Positions 39,463 through 47,910 of a DNA stretch of 64,000 nucleotides are shown piece by piece. The stretch is taken from NCBI RefSeq assembly GCF_014269205.2, contig NZ_JABWRY020000001.1, positions 3,472,001-3,536,000 of the forward strand, read 5' to 3'. Under the pieces are notes generated by a model, which was not told the DNA's origin, did not search any database, and saw only the letters and a list, made by a program, of their open reading frames with translations. A program made the position numbers and the translations under genes. The DNA is from Pseudomonas kermanshahensis (lineage in GTDB: Bacteria > Pseudomonadota > Gammaproteobacteria > Pseudomonadales > Pseudomonadaceae). How positions within the stretch are numbered: the stretch's first letter is position 1; each line of letters begins with the position of its first letter.

Positions 39463-40752
39463 TCAGAAGATGGAAAAGTTGTAACTTACAATGACGCGAG
39501 TCTCATCCATATCTCGCGCCCACTTCTCATAGTTGCTGCGGTAGGTGGAATTACGCAGGCGCACACTGACGTCTTTGAACGTGCCACTTTGCACCTGGTA
39601 CTTGAACTCGGTGTCGCGTTCCCATTCCTTGCCTTCGGCCGTACTGCCCGGGACTTTGATGTGGTCGCCATTGATGTAACGGGTGAAGAAGGTCAGGCCG
39701 GGCACACCCAGTGCCTTGAAGTCATAGTCGTAGCGCAACTGCCAGGAACGCTCCTGGGCGGCGGCAAAGTCGTTGACCTGGGCGTAGTTGACCAGATACG
39801 GGTTGCTGCCATCCAAGTAAGGCATGGCGCTTTCGCCGTACATGCGCTGCCAGCCGGCGCTGACCTTATGGCCGCCCAGGCTGTAGCCGAGCATGCCACT
39901 GAAGGCGCGGTGGTCGATGTCGCCGGCGCGGGCATTGCCGATGTCGTCGCTCTTGATCACGCGCAGGTCGGCCGACAGGCTGCCTACCGCCAGCGGCTGG
40001 CTGGCCACCAGACCGAGGAAGTGCTGGCGATAGATGTTTTCAAGCTTGGCCACTTGATACTGAGCGCTGACGCGGTCATTGAAACGGTAATCGAGGCCTG
40101 CCAGGTCGAAGTGGTCGGCTTCGATGTCGCAGGCATAGCGCTTGTTCTTGCAGTGCACGCGAATGTCCTGGCGATCGGTGGAATCACGCGCGGTGTATTT
40201 GTCCAGGCGGGCCAGGGTGAACTTCAGGTCGCGCACTTCTTCGGAGGTGAGCATCGCGCCATGGAACATCGTCGGCAACAAGCGCCCATCGTTGTACTTG
40301 AGCAACGGTACATCCGGCATCATCGAGCCATACTTGAGCACGGTGCTGGACACCTTGACCTTGGCCGCCAAGCCCATCTTCGCGTATTGATCAGCCGAGT
40401 GCCGTGGATCATGGCCAGACGACGGCAACAGGCCGCTGTTACTGTCCGCAGGGCTGGAGTCGAGTTTGAAACCGACCATGCCCAGCGCATCCACGCCAAA
40501 CCCTACCGGCCCTTGGGTGTAACCCGACTGAACATTGAGAATAAAGCCTTGCGCCCACTCTTCGCGCTTGGACGCGCCCTGGCTGGAACTGCTATAGCCG
40601 TCACGGAAATCCCGGTTGAAGTAGACATTGCGCGCTTCAACCTTGGCGCTGCTGTCTTCAAGAAAACCGGCGGCCTGGGCATTGACGCCGGCACACAAAA
40701 GGAACAGGCCGACAACACGGCGCCCAGGGGCGTGAGGGAGGGGGGCAAACAT
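39463..40752 (-). CDS. OprD-family outer-membrane porin
   Basis: A 429-residue porin. A signal peptide (about 1-29, GLFLLCAGVNAQA) is followed by the OprD start GFLEDSSAKVEARNVYFNRD and the family's alternating beta pattern to a C-terminal VSYNFSIF with terminal Phe. OprD-type channels admit small carboxylates or basic amino acids; the substrate cannot be named. ATG 40752 gives the proper signal peptide length. It lies between cobF and turB, the arrangement I recall from P. putida. Confidence 0.92.
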   Translation of the reverse strand: MFAPLPHAPGRRVVGLFLLCAGVNAQAAGFLEDSSAKVEARNVYFNRDFRDGYSSSSQGASKREEWAQGFILNVQSGYTQGPVGFGVDALGMVGFKLDSSPADSNSGLLPSSGHDPRHSADQYAKMGLAAKVKVSSTVLKYGSMMPDVPLLKYNDGRLLPTMFHGAMLTSEEVRDLKFTLARLDKYTARDSTDRQDIRVHCKNKRYACDIEADHFDLAGLDYRFNDRVSAQYQVAKLENIYRQHFLGLVASQPLAVGSLSADLRVIKSDDIGNARAGDIDHRAFSGMLGYSLGGHKVSAGWQRMYGESAMPYLDGSNPYLVNYAQVNDFAAAQERSWQLRYDYDFKALGVPGLTFFTRYINGDHIKVPGSTAEGKEWERDTEFKYQVQSGTFKDVSVRLRNSTYRSNYEKWARDMDETRVIVSYNFSIF

Positions 40753-41111
40753 GCGAGGAAATATCCAGAAAGAAAGGCGAAAAACAACCTGCAGCAAACA
40801 CCTGCTGCGGTACTGCGACACGCTCGAACAGTCGCCGAGCATCATCTGAAAGGATCGCTCAAAGGCTCTATTCCGGGCTATTGGACCTTGGTCTAGAGCC
40901 AGTCGCCAGCCCCGTCGAAGTCGTCAAAAACTGGCGCATGAAAAACCTGTAAAGTTCCGTGCTTACTTATAAAAAGTTTGCAGTTTACCCAGTAGCGATG
41001 AATGACTACACTCGATATCAGCGAACAGCGGAACCCACCCCGTGGCCGGCGTTTTGTTCTTCTTCAATGTTCGTCACGCCCTGCCACGAAAGACGTACAG
41101 GAGTGATTACA
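40753..41111. other. Intergenic region between porin and turB promoters
   Basis: A 359 bp gap between divergent genes, AT-rich towards turB (40960-41000). It should hold both promoters, but I see no convincing operator or perfect -35/-10 pair. Confidence 0.5.
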
Positions 41112-41471
41112 GTGTCCAGACTTGCAGAGTTTCGAGCTGCCGAAAAAGCGCTTCAGGAACAAATGGCTCAACTGGAAGCGCTGAAAAAGGATGCCGGCCT
41201 CAAACGCGAAATCGAATTCGAGCAGAAACTAGTCGGCCTGATGAAAAGCTATGACAAGGGTCTGCGCGATATCATCGCCATCCTCGACCCCAAGGCTGCC
41301 ACCCGCCCTACTGCCGCAGCCCCCAAACAACAGCGCCGCCCACGCGTGGTCAAGGTCTATGAAAACCCGCACACGGGCGAGCTGATCGAGACCAAAGGCG
41401 GCAACCATCGCGGGCTGAAAGCCTGGAAAGAAGAGTACGGCGCTGCCACCGTTGAAAGCTGGGTACGCTGA
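41112..41471 (+). CDS. turB: H-NS-family xenogeneic silencer, MvaT/TurB type
   Basis: A 119-residue MvaT-family protein. The GTG start (SRLAEFRAAEKALQEQMAQL follows) is set by AGGAG 8 bases upstream. The N-terminal coiled-coil oligomerisation domain (about 1-62) is followed by a linker and the DNA-binding C-terminus (VKVYENPHTGELIETKGGNH, RGLKAWKEEYG). Such proteins bind AT-rich, often horizontally acquired DNA. The name turB rests on the gene order with an OprD porin and glyoxalase, which I recall for P. putida TurB. Confidence 0.88.
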   Translation: MSRLAEFRAAEKALQEQMAQLEALKKDAGLKREIEFEQKLVGLMKSYDKGLRDIIAILDPKAATRPTAAAPKQQRRPRVVKVYENPHTGELIETKGGNHRGLKAWKEEYGAATVESWVR

Positions 41472-41579
41472 TGAAACGTCCACATGGACTTCACACTTTT
41501 TTCACAAGCGCTGGCTCAGTATCGAGACAGCTAAAGGACTAGCGACCCCACGCGCCCGCACATGCGGGCCTCTAATTCA

Positions 41580-41608
41580 AGCGCCCTGCCTCGTGCAGGG
41601 CGCTTTCA
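41580..41608 (+). terminator. Rho-independent terminator after turB
   Basis: Stem AGCGCCCTGC / GCAGGGCGCT with a 5-base loop, followed by TTCATT. The T-tract is short, but the stem and position about 110 bp beyond turB and before gloA fit a terminator. Confidence 0.7.
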
Positions 41609-41692
41609 TTTGCGCAATCGCTTCACTGCCGTATCATGGCCAGCCTGTCTGTTTTGCCGGTGCCGCGCACCGGCCCCGTCTCAGGAGTTCCC

Positions 41693-42220
41693 ATGAGCCT
41701 GCACGATCTGCAAACCCTGCCTGGCGTCACCGCGCAGCCGGACGCCGCCACCTCCAAGTTCGTCTTCAACCACACCATGCTGCGGGTCAAGGACATCGAG
41801 AAGTCGCTGGACTTCTACACCCGTGTTCTGGGCTTCCGCCTGGTGGACAAGCGCGACTTCCCGGAAGCCGCCTTCAGCCTGTACTTCCTGGCCCTGGTCG
41901 ACCCGGCACAGATCCCTGCCGATGACGCCGAGCGCCATCAGTGGATGAAGTCGATCCCAGGCGTTCTGGAGCTGACCCACAACCACGGCACCGAAAACGA
42001 CGCCGATTTTGCCTACCACAACGGCAACACCGACCCACGCGGTTTCGGCCATATCTGCGTTTCGGTGCCGGACGTGCGTGAGGCCTGCGCGCGCTTCGAA
42101 GCACTCGACGTGCCCTTCCAGAAACGCCTGGCAGATGGCCGCATGAACCACCTGGCCTTCGTCAAGGACCCGGACGGTTACTGGATCGAAGTGATCCAGC
42201 CGACCGAACTCAAGGGCTGA
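41693..42220 (+). CDS. gloA: Lactoylglutathione lyase (glyoxalase I)
   Basis: A 175-residue glyoxalase I. ATG 41693 has AGGAG 6 bases upstream. The long-chain class is shown by FNHTMLRVKDIEKSLDFYTR and the metal-ligand region in LELTHNHGTENDADFAYHNG and GFGHICVSVPD, ending DPDGYWIEVIQP with the second Glu. It converts the methylglyoxal-glutathione hemithioacetal to lactoylglutathione. P. putida glyoxalase I has about this length. Confidence 0.95.
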   Translation: MSLHDLQTLPGVTAQPDAATSKFVFNHTMLRVKDIEKSLDFYTRVLGFRLVDKRDFPEAAFSLYFLALVDPAQIPADDAERHQWMKSIPGVLELTHNHGTENDADFAYHNGNTDPRGFGHICVSVPDVREACARFEALDVPFQKRLADGRMNHLAFVKDPDGYWIEVIQPTELKG

Positions 42221-42315
42221 GGCACACCGCTATTCGCTCGTCGGGCCGGGAACTCCCGGCCCCTTGCTGTGGTATATGAAGGTAACCGCTTCATAAGCAC
42301 AGCGAGGTAAGGACG

Positions 42316-42558
42316 ATGCAATCTCTTCACTGTGAGCACCGCAAGTACACCATCACCGCCAGTGTGATGCCCCACCCCGACTCCCCCCTGCCCTATGCCG
42401 CCGGCTGCCTGATCACCGACCCTGAAGGGCACACCAGCAAGCGCATCTCGATGCCGATGAAATTCTTCTCAGACCTTGAGAATGCCCAGCATGTGTCGCT
42501 GGCCCATGGCCGTGCGCTGGTGGATGAACAGCTGGACAAGGGGCACAAAGCCTTCTGA
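42316..42558 (+). CDS. Small hypothetical protein (80 aa)
   Basis: An 80-residue soluble protein with AGGTAAGGA just before the ATG. It contains HPDSPLPYAAGCLITDPEGH and FFSDLENAQHVSLAHGRALV. I do not recognise a family; it resembles other small conserved pseudomonad proteins of unknown role. It sits between gloA and a REP pair and is not in an obvious operon. Confidence 0.75.
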   Translation: MQSLHCEHRKYTITASVMPHPDSPLPYAAGCLITDPEGHTSKRISMPMKFFSDLENAQHVSLAHGRALVDEQLDKGHKAF

Positions 42559-42582
42559 TTGACGCAACATAGCGCGCCCCTC

Positions 42583-42681
42583 CTGTAGGAGCAGCCTTGC
42601 GCTGCGAAGAGGCCGGTGCAGCGATCAGAGATTGATGATCCTTGTACCGGCCTCTTCGCAGCACAAGGCTGCTCCTACAGA
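42583..42681. repeat. REP hairpin pair (type A)
   Basis: Inverted tgtaggagcagccttgcgct and its partner flank a short spacer; the right arm includes the last bases of the convergent AroE-like gene. Confidence 0.9.
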
Positions 42682-43499
42682 GGGTCGCGCGCGTATGCGA
42701 CGGCTGCTTCTACTTGCTCACGCGTAGGGCGCACGCCGGTATACAGCACGAACTGCTCCAGCGCCTGCAGCGCAATCACCTCTAGGCCCGTGATCACTGG
42801 CTTGCCCAATGCCTGGGCCCGGCGAATCAGCGGCGTCTGCGCCGGCATCGCCACCACATCGAACACCCGCTCGGCCGCCGCAATGGCCTGCTCGCTAAAG
42901 GCCAGCGCGTTGGCCTCCTGCCCGCCAGCCATGCCGATCGGCGTCACGTTTATCAGCATCGGCGGGCACAGGTCGCCGAGCTCAGCCACCCAGCGATAAC
43001 CACAAACATCCGCCAGTTGCCGCCCCGCCTGTTCATTGCGCGCGACGATCGTGCCCTGGGTAAAGCCCGCGTCACGCAAGGCACTCGCCACCGCCTTGGC
43101 CATGCCACCACTGCCGCGCAGAGCAAACGCAGTCGTCGGGTCGACCCCGTGTTGCGCCAGCAACTGCCGCACCGCCAGGTAATCAGTGTTGTAGGCCTTC
43201 AGGTGGCCACCGGTATTGACCAGGGTATTGACCGACTCGATTGCCGCAGCGGACGGGTCCACCTCGTCGACCAAGGCCATGCAAGCTTCCTTGTAAGGCA
43301 TCGACACCCCGCACCCACGAATACCCAAGGCACGAATGCCTGCGACCGCCGCGGGCAGGTCGTCTGTGCTCATGGCCTTGTAGTAGTAGTCCAGCCCCAA
43401 CTGTTGGTAGAGGTGGTTGTGGAAACGCACGCCGAAGGTGCCAGGCCGCCCGGCCAGGGAGATGCACAGCACTGTGTCTCTGCTGGGAGTTGTCGACAT
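42675..43499 (-). CDS. Shikimate dehydrogenase-like protein (AroE paralogue)
   Basis: A 274-residue AroE-fold enzyme. ATG 43499 is chosen because GGAG lies 6 bases upstream; an in-frame ATG at 43511 lacks this. The substrate domain shows SLAGRPGTFGVRFHN, the catalytic Lys in CGVSMPYKEA (in place of the usual NVTVPFKE) and Asp in YNTDYLAVRQLL; the NADP domain has LRGSGGMAKAVASALRDAG. The changed motifs point to a paralogue (Ael1/RifI/SdhL-like) rather than the biosynthetic AroE. Its substrate may be quinate or shikimate-like. Confidence 0.88.
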   Translation of the reverse strand: MSTTPSRDTVLCISLAGRPGTFGVRFHNHLYQQLGLDYYYKAMSTDDLPAAVAGIRALGIRGCGVSMPYKEACMALVDEVDPSAAAIESVNTLVNTGGHLKAYNTDYLAVRQLLAQHGVDPTTAFALRGSGGMAKAVASALRDAGFTQGTIVARNEQAGRQLADVCGYRWVAELGDLCPPMLINVTPIGMAGGQEANALAFSEQAIAAAERVFDVVAMPAQTPLIRRAQALGKPVITGLEVIALQALEQFVLYTGVRPTREQVEAAVAYARDPL

Positions 43500-43660
43500 A
43501 ACCTGCTCCATTTTCAGAACTGAATCGTTTGTTCAGCGTATCAGACGCAGCCGCTTGTCGTCCCTTACACAACCTTTACCGTTTCCCTGTGCTCAGCTGA
43601 CAGAGGCAGGAGTCATAGTAATAGGGCCCCATCTGTGGGGTTGCCCTGCGAGGACGCTTT

Positions 43661-44008
43661 ATGAACCGTCACATTCCCGTAATCGCCCTGCTGGTCGGTG
43701 CCCTGGCCATCAGCGGACAAGCTGCTGCCCATGGTGGCCATGGCGGTGGCGGTGGTTGGTATGGACCCGGCCCGCTGTTAGGCGCGGCGGTGGTCGGTGC
43801 CGTGGTGGGGGCAACGGTTTATGGCGGTCGTGATCGCACCGTGTATGTGGAGCGCCAGCCAGTCTATTACGCGCCGCAGCCGGTCTACGTACAGCCGCCG
43901 CCGCAGCCGGTGTACTACCAGCCCTACTATGCACCGGCCCCGCCGCCACCGGGCTATCGCCCTTATTACGGCCCGCCCCCGGTGTACTACGGGCCACCCC
44001 GTTGGTGA
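43661..44008 (+). CDS. Small exported Gly/Pro/Tyr-rich protein
   Basis: A 115-residue protein with a signal peptide (1-23, ISGQAAA), a His/Gly patch HGGHGGGGGWYGPGP, a glycine-zipper-like segment (GAAVVGAVVGATVYGG), then low-complexity PVYY/PPPP repeats to the end. This is the style of small outer-surface or periplasmic pseudomonad proteins. There is no recognised domain, so the role is unknown. Confidence 0.75.
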   Translation: MNRHIPVIALLVGALAISGQAAAHGGHGGGGGWYGPGPLLGAAVVGAVVGATVYGGRDRTVYVERQPVYYAPQPVYVQPPPQPVYYQPYYAPAPPPPGYRPYYGPPPVYYGPPRW

Positions 44009-44102
44009 CCGTTGATAAAACCAATGATCACTATCAACTCAGTTAATTTCAAACCGCTGCGGCCGCTGCGTAAGGTAGGGCCATGTTTTACAGGAGGTCC
44101 AC

Positions 44103-44285
44103 ATGGCCACTATCCAGATCATGTCCGTCGTCGGCAGCGCCGTCCCCCCTTCACTGCGTCAGCAAGGCCTGCTGGCCTGCTGGTACTTGGTGCGTAACGG
44201 TGAACCCGTGAGCGGCCCCTTGGCGACCCGAGCCTCGGCTCAAGCCCTGGCCGACCAGCTGCAGCCAGATACCCTGGTCGCTTGA
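44103..44285 (+). CDS. Small hypothetical protein (60 aa)
   Basis: A 60-residue protein with a strong ribosome binding site (AGGAGGT then CCACATG). It contains CWYLVRNGEPVSGPL and a C-terminal ALADQLQPDTLVA helix. No family is recognised. A strong terminator follows. It is the last recognisable core gene before the island. Confidence 0.7.
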   Translation: MATIQIMSVVGSAVPPSLRQQGLLACWYLVRNGEPVSGPLATRASAQALADQLQPDTLVA

Positions 44286-44319
44286 CAGTATTTGTTGTGC
44301 GTTGCTCCCTACCTTATGG

Positions 44320-44345
44320 CCCGCCGCTTGGCGGGTCTTTTTTTG
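44320..44345 (+). terminator. Rho-independent terminator
   Basis: CCCGCC-GCTT-GGCGGG followed by TCTTTTTTT, a classic intrinsic terminator, 35 bp after the 60-residue gene. Confidence 0.9.
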
Positions 44346-44443
44346 CCCGTGTGATCCGACGAGCGGAGGCGGCAGAACCGATCCAGCATGAAGCTTTTTT
44401 CATTTCGCCGGGTCGCTTCAACGAGCAATCGACAGCACTTCGA

Positions 44444-44455
44444 CCATACTCCACA
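44444..44455. repeat. Putative left attachment core of the island
   Basis: CCATACTCCACA is repeated at 57109-57120 beyond the integrase gene. Both copies are followed by ATG and then GTTTTTTGGGG at slightly different spacing. Direct copies at both edges of a block with an integrase fit attL/attR; the short core makes this provisional. Confidence 0.5.
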
Positions 44456-44631
44456 GATGTTTTTTGGGGTTTGGCGAGTTTTCGAAAGTGAGGAAAGCCC
44501 GTATTTACGGGCCTTCCAGCCCATACCGCCACACTGCATCCCACTGGAAAACACAGCCATTGGTACAAAAATTGGTACGAGCTGGCTGTACGCACATACA
44601 GCGGTTTTCCGCCACCAGTCCTCATCCCTTG

Positions 44632-44787
44632 CCGCCAACATCACCATGCAGTTTTTCAGGGGTTTTTGGCGGTGCTAAAAGGTTGATTTTATTGGGCGAA
44701 ACGCCCCTCCGCCCCCCTTCTTCCCCCATCAGTGGTATCAAAATTGGTATCACCTGGTAGCTGTCGCTGACTGTCCGCTTTCGACCC
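44632..44787. repeat. 156 bp direct repeat, copy 1
   Basis: Identical by eye over 156 bp to 48757-48912; similarity fades into both flanks. It contains a TTGGTATC pair and ends in the phrase CTTTCGACCC, part of which (inverted, GGGTCGAAAG) also opens the 225 bp repeat. Confidence 0.9.
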
Positions 44788-44917
44788 TTTGCAGCCATTC
44801 GAGGTACCAAACCAAGAGCGACTCAAGAATCACATCCGCACGTGAGCGATTGTCATTGCTCTTGACCCGTCGTTGCCCCCCCCTAAAATAGCGATCCCAA
44901 ATCAAGGAACGATTTCA

Positions 44918-45010
44918 TGATCACCTGTCATGTCCTGTACATCATCGACCCCTATCAGGACTTCGAAGCGTTGTTGCCGTGGAACTTTAAGCCAGTAATG
45001 CCACGGTAAA
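44918..45010 (+). pseudogene. Truncated NIPSNAP-like gene start (30 codons)
   Basis: An ATG after AAGGAACG opens a 30-codon frame beginning MITCHVLYIIDPYQDFEA, the typical opening of NIPSNAP-family proteins (about 100-220 aa). It then changes to LLPWNFKPVMPR and stops. It is probably the 5' scrap of a NIPSNAP gene cut by recombination or an insertion sequence; it could by chance be a small peptide gene. Confidence 0.45.
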
Positions 45011-45078
45011 CTAAGACCTCACCTTGAAGGCAGGTGGGGTTGATAAATTGGTTCGATTTTCAAAGTAAGGACACAAGC

Positions 45079-45927
45079 ATGACCAAGTACAAACTCATCC
45101 TGCTCCTGCTGGCGACTGCGGGAATGGCGGGCTGTGTAACCACCGAGCAGATGCCGGACGGGACCACCAAGATTCGCTTTTCGGACGAGGCTGTCAATTC
45201 GCTGACCTCGATGATGCCTAATGCCCTTGTCACCGGGGTTGCGGGTGGTGCAGGTGGGGGGGCGGTCAACCTTATCCCCACTATAAGCCCGCTGGGGACC
45301 GGTGAGCCACTGTACCTCAATGGGCAGTTCGAGCTGCAATGCGCATCCGCTTTGCTTTACAGCGCAAAGTCTGGTCGGCCGCTGGAGGCGCAGATTAGTA
45401 ATAAATGCCGCTCCAGCTACTTCTTGCGCCAGGAGCAGCTCAGGATGGCGGGCAAGCCCTATGATCGAGGGGCGCCAGCTTATGAGCCGTCCAATCCGCC
45501 AAATGAATACTGGGCCAAAGTGGTGGGTCGTACGGTAAGCCAGTTGGCGGCTACGGATAAGTTCACTGCGCGGTTTGCCGGGTATCCGCGGATCGAGAAC
45601 GGTGGCGGTATCACGATTGCCGTACGTTTGCTGGGGGAAACCCAAGGGACTTACGCTGCATTGGCGACCACGCCAGCGCGTACGCCGGTTGTTCTGGATG
45701 ATGCGCAGTTCGAGCTGGGGATGCGCCAGCGTGCGGCTAGTGTCAGCAACCAGGTCGTGGATGCTATCGCGTGCGATGCGGTGCTTGCATACAGCAAGAC
45801 CGTGGACAAGGGGCCTAGGCCATCGAGCATTTATGCCAGTGCATACACGCGGTATGAGGTGTTGTTCACGGTTGCATCCATGGGGTGCAAGGACAGCACC
45901 CGGCAGTTCAAGACTGCTTCGCGATAG
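45079..45927 (+). CDS. Hypothetical lipoprotein
   Basis: A 282-residue protein with a lipoprotein signal peptide: MTKYKLILLLLATAGMAGC, lipobox MAGC with Cys 19. TAAGGA lies 8 bases before the ATG. The mature protein has a Gly-rich patch and six or so Cys but no domain I recognise. It lies beside a DUF2235-like fragment, so it may be the immunity lipoprotein of a phospholipase effector, but this is only contextual. Confidence 0.75.
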   Translation: MTKYKLILLLLATAGMAGCVTTEQMPDGTTKIRFSDEAVNSLTSMMPNALVTGVAGGAGGGAVNLIPTISPLGTGEPLYLNGQFELQCASALLYSAKSGRPLEAQISNKCRSSYFLRQEQLRMAGKPYDRGAPAYEPSNPPNEYWAKVVGRTVSQLAATDKFTARFAGYPRIENGGGITIAVRLLGETQGTYAALATTPARTPVVLDDAQFELGMRQRAASVSNQVVDAIACDAVLAYSKTVDKGPRPSSIYASAYTRYEVLFTVASMGCKDSTRQFKTASR

Positions 45928-45973
45928 CGCGTGAATTCACCTGCTTGTGTCGGTTTTGTGCCTGCATTTCTGG

Positions 45974-46264
45974 CTAGGGGTTCATGTTCCAGATGTCGTC
46001 TGCGGCTGACTCGATGATCCCTGTGGTGGGTATATCGGCAGCGTTCAGCCAGTCTTGGCTGACGTCAGCCTGCTGTGCGGCACGTTCGTGGGCAAACTCG
46101 CGAGCCAGGATGGAGCCCTCGACCGACGTTACGAGCGCTGGATAAGCCTGGCCACACTCGCCCAGCAAGGGCTGCATGTGTTCAACTGCACTTTGTCGGC
46201 ATTCATTTTCATGAGCTGAACTGCTCTGGAGCCCTTCATGCAAGATGATGAAAATACCTGCCAC
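45974..46264 (-). CDS. Possible small protein, opposite strand (uncertain)
   Basis: A frame of up to 96 residues with a GTG start and no good ribosome binding site. Its 3' two thirds read like real protein (LVTSVEGSILAREFAHERAA, SAADDIWNMNP). It overlaps the start of the next gene on the other strand. It may be a gene with a decayed 5' end or a chance frame. Confidence 0.3.
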   Translation of the reverse strand: MAGIFIILHEGLQSSSAHENECRQSAVEHMQPLLGECGQAYPALVTSVEGSILAREFAHERAAQQADVSQDWLNAADIPTTGIIESAADDIWNMNP

Positions 46265-46690
46265 GACTTAGGTGCCGAGATGGAATTGCCGGATGGCGTT
46301 TTCCCGCCGATGTCTGGCTATACCCACGAAGATCTGTCTGCGGTTGCCCAGATTGCTACCCAGGCTTTCCTGGAAACACAGGGCGTTGATCCTGGCCTGA
46401 TTCACGAAACCATGATTTCACTGGTCTCTCATCTGTACGCCAAGTTCGAAGAGCAGGGTGTCGAGTTCCAGATCGCGACGTGGTATCAGAAACCGTATGA
46501 CAACCTGGACAGGCGTAAGCGCAGCGTCACCAGCATGGCTGAAGAGTTCGGGGTGCTTGCACTGCATGCCTCGGCGGACGCTTTGCGAGGATCGCCACTC
46601 ATGACCAGGGGGCGTGAGTTCTGGGAACCACTCATCGACCAGGCCGGGTTTGCAATACGTGATCACATTCTGAAGTTGAATGCGGACTGA
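46238..46690 (+). CDS. Hypothetical protein (150 aa)
   Basis: A 150-residue acidic, soluble, mainly helical protein with GGAG 6 bases before the ATG. It contains YTHEDLSAVAQIATQAFLET and SMAEEFGVLALHASADALRG. I do not recognise a family. It lies 27 bp before the DUF2235-like fragment, on the same strand as the lipoprotein and coiled-coil genes, and may belong with them. Confidence 0.65.
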   Translation: MQDDENTCHDLGAEMELPDGVFPPMSGYTHEDLSAVAQIATQAFLETQGVDPGLIHETMISLVSHLYAKFEEQGVEFQIATWYQKPYDNLDRRKRSVTSMAEEFGVLALHASADALRGSPLMTRGREFWEPLIDQAGFAIRDHILKLNAD

Positions 46691-46717
46691 TCCGACGTAT
46701 GTTCATAGGGAAATGGC

Positions 46718-46908
46718 ATGAATGATTCATTGCACGTCACGGTGCACTTTGATGGTACTGGCAGCAACAAGGACATGGCCAGCCCAAGGCTACCCACACC
46801 AATGTTGCTCGATTCCGAGCGCTGTACGACGCTGACATTCAGCCGCCACCCTGTGCCAGACTTCGCCGGTGGGCATGCTAACGACAGGTGGATCATAGGA
46901 GGTGGCAG
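46718..46908 (+). pseudogene. 5' fragment of a DUF2235 (type VI lipase-like) gene
   Basis: The frame starts MNDSLHVTVHFDGTGSNKDM, the signature opening of DUF2235/Tle-type phospholipase effectors (HFDGTGNNKD). After about 20 residues the similarity I can see ends and the frame runs on as unrelated arginine-rich sequence, overlapping the next gene. Full-length members have several hundred residues, so only the N-terminus remains. Confidence 0.5.
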
Positions 46909-47649
46909 ATGGATCACAACTGGGGTGCGGGCAGGCGCGGTGGCGGCCTGGATGGCGGTTATACCGGGTCGCTGGACCATGCGATCTCCAACTTGCATGT
47001 CGGGCGCAGCCAGGGGCAGCGAGAAGGGCGCAAGGAGGGCTTCGATGAAGGGCATTCCCACGGCTACTCGCAAGGCTGGGATGCGGGAGCGGCGTGCGCC
47101 AATGAAAAATTGGAGCCGCTGAGGGGGCATCTACGGCAGTATTTCGAGGAGGCAGTGCAGCTCAGGGCCGTTGTAGAGCGTCAGGAGACAATGATTGAAC
47201 TGATGTACCAACAACTCTCCCAAGTCGCGAAAGCGGGCGGGCGCGCCGAGGGCGGACAGACGACTGGAATGTCAAAAGCGTTTGAGGCGTTGCAGAGCAC
47301 CAATGACCTGTTGCAGGCAAGGGTTGAGGTCATGGATGAGCATTATGCAGCAGCGCTCGAGCAATCCAGGCTTCGAGACCAGCAGTACAAGCGCAGCTTG
47401 GTGTTCATGCAGGCAGTGCAAGGGGTTCTTGAAGAACTTGTCGCCAACGATACCCCCGAGGCACTGCACATCCGGCAGCGTTTTGTTGAGCGTTACCAGG
47501 ATCAGGTTGCCCAGGGTTTACGAGGCGGGGATATCCAGATTGCCCCGGAACTGGACGAGGTGTTCCAGAAACTATTGCCCGAAACCCAGCGATTCATTTT
47601 AAGGATGCAGCATTCCGTCGCCCCGGGGCAGGATGCTGACGGCCCCTAA
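46909..47649 (+). CDS. Coiled-coil hypothetical protein
   Basis: A 246-residue protein with an excellent ribosome binding site (AGGAGGT, 6 bases before the ATG). The N-terminus is Gly-rich (GAGRRGGGLDGGY) and is followed by HVGRSQGQREGRKEGFDEGH, then long heptad-like helices (about 65-160, with VVERQETMIELMYQQL and STNDLLQARVEVMDEHY). No catalytic motif is visible. Similar proteins accompany type VI secretion effector genes in pseudomonads as I recall, which agrees with the DUF2235 scrap just upstream. Confidence 0.7.
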   Translation: MDHNWGAGRRGGGLDGGYTGSLDHAISNLHVGRSQGQREGRKEGFDEGHSHGYSQGWDAGAACANEKLEPLRGHLRQYFEEAVQLRAVVERQETMIELMYQQLSQVAKAGGRAEGGQTTGMSKAFEALQSTNDLLQARVEVMDEHYAAALEQSRLRDQQYKRSLVFMQAVQGVLEELVANDTPEALHIRQRFVERYQDQVAQGLRGGDIQIAPELDEVFQKLLPETQRFILRMQHSVAPGQDADGP

Positions 47650-47799
47650 CCAATGCTTTAGGCCCTCAGGCAGGGGCAGCACTTATCGAGGGTCTTCGGG
47701 CGCCTGACACGTGCCTTCTATCACGCCGTGCCGCGGCGTGGAGAAATTACAGCTCTCGCCTTCATGGCGACTGGCGCACGAACGCTAGGCAGAGACTGG

Positions 47800-47874
47800 C
47801 TGTCGACGCTCCCAATACAACACCTTGATGCGATTGCGAGCTTTATTGAGGAAGACGAACAGTAGGGCAGGCAG
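47800..47874 (-). pseudogene. IS66 TnpB fragment
   Basis: A short minus-strand stretch reads LPALLFVFLNKARNRIKVLY then WERRQ, a close match to the conserved core of IS66 accessory protein TnpB (PF05717: FVFRNRRRDRIKLLWWER). No start, stop or other IS66 genes are present. It is a remnant of a lost insertion sequence. Confidence 0.65.
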
Positions 47875-47910
47875 TTGTTGGTGATTTGGTGCTGTATTGT
47901 AGCCTCTGTT

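Larger units (their letters stand above)
44286..44917. other. Island left-end region without a recognised gene
   Basis: This 632 bp stretch holds a terminator, the left putative attachment core (44444-44455), a GCCCGTA-centred stem-loop (44495-44515), two direct TTGGTAY-type motif pairs (44559-44580 and 44731-44754) and the first copy of a 156 bp direct repeat. Reading frames here are short and have no recognisable protein. Confidence 0.75.
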
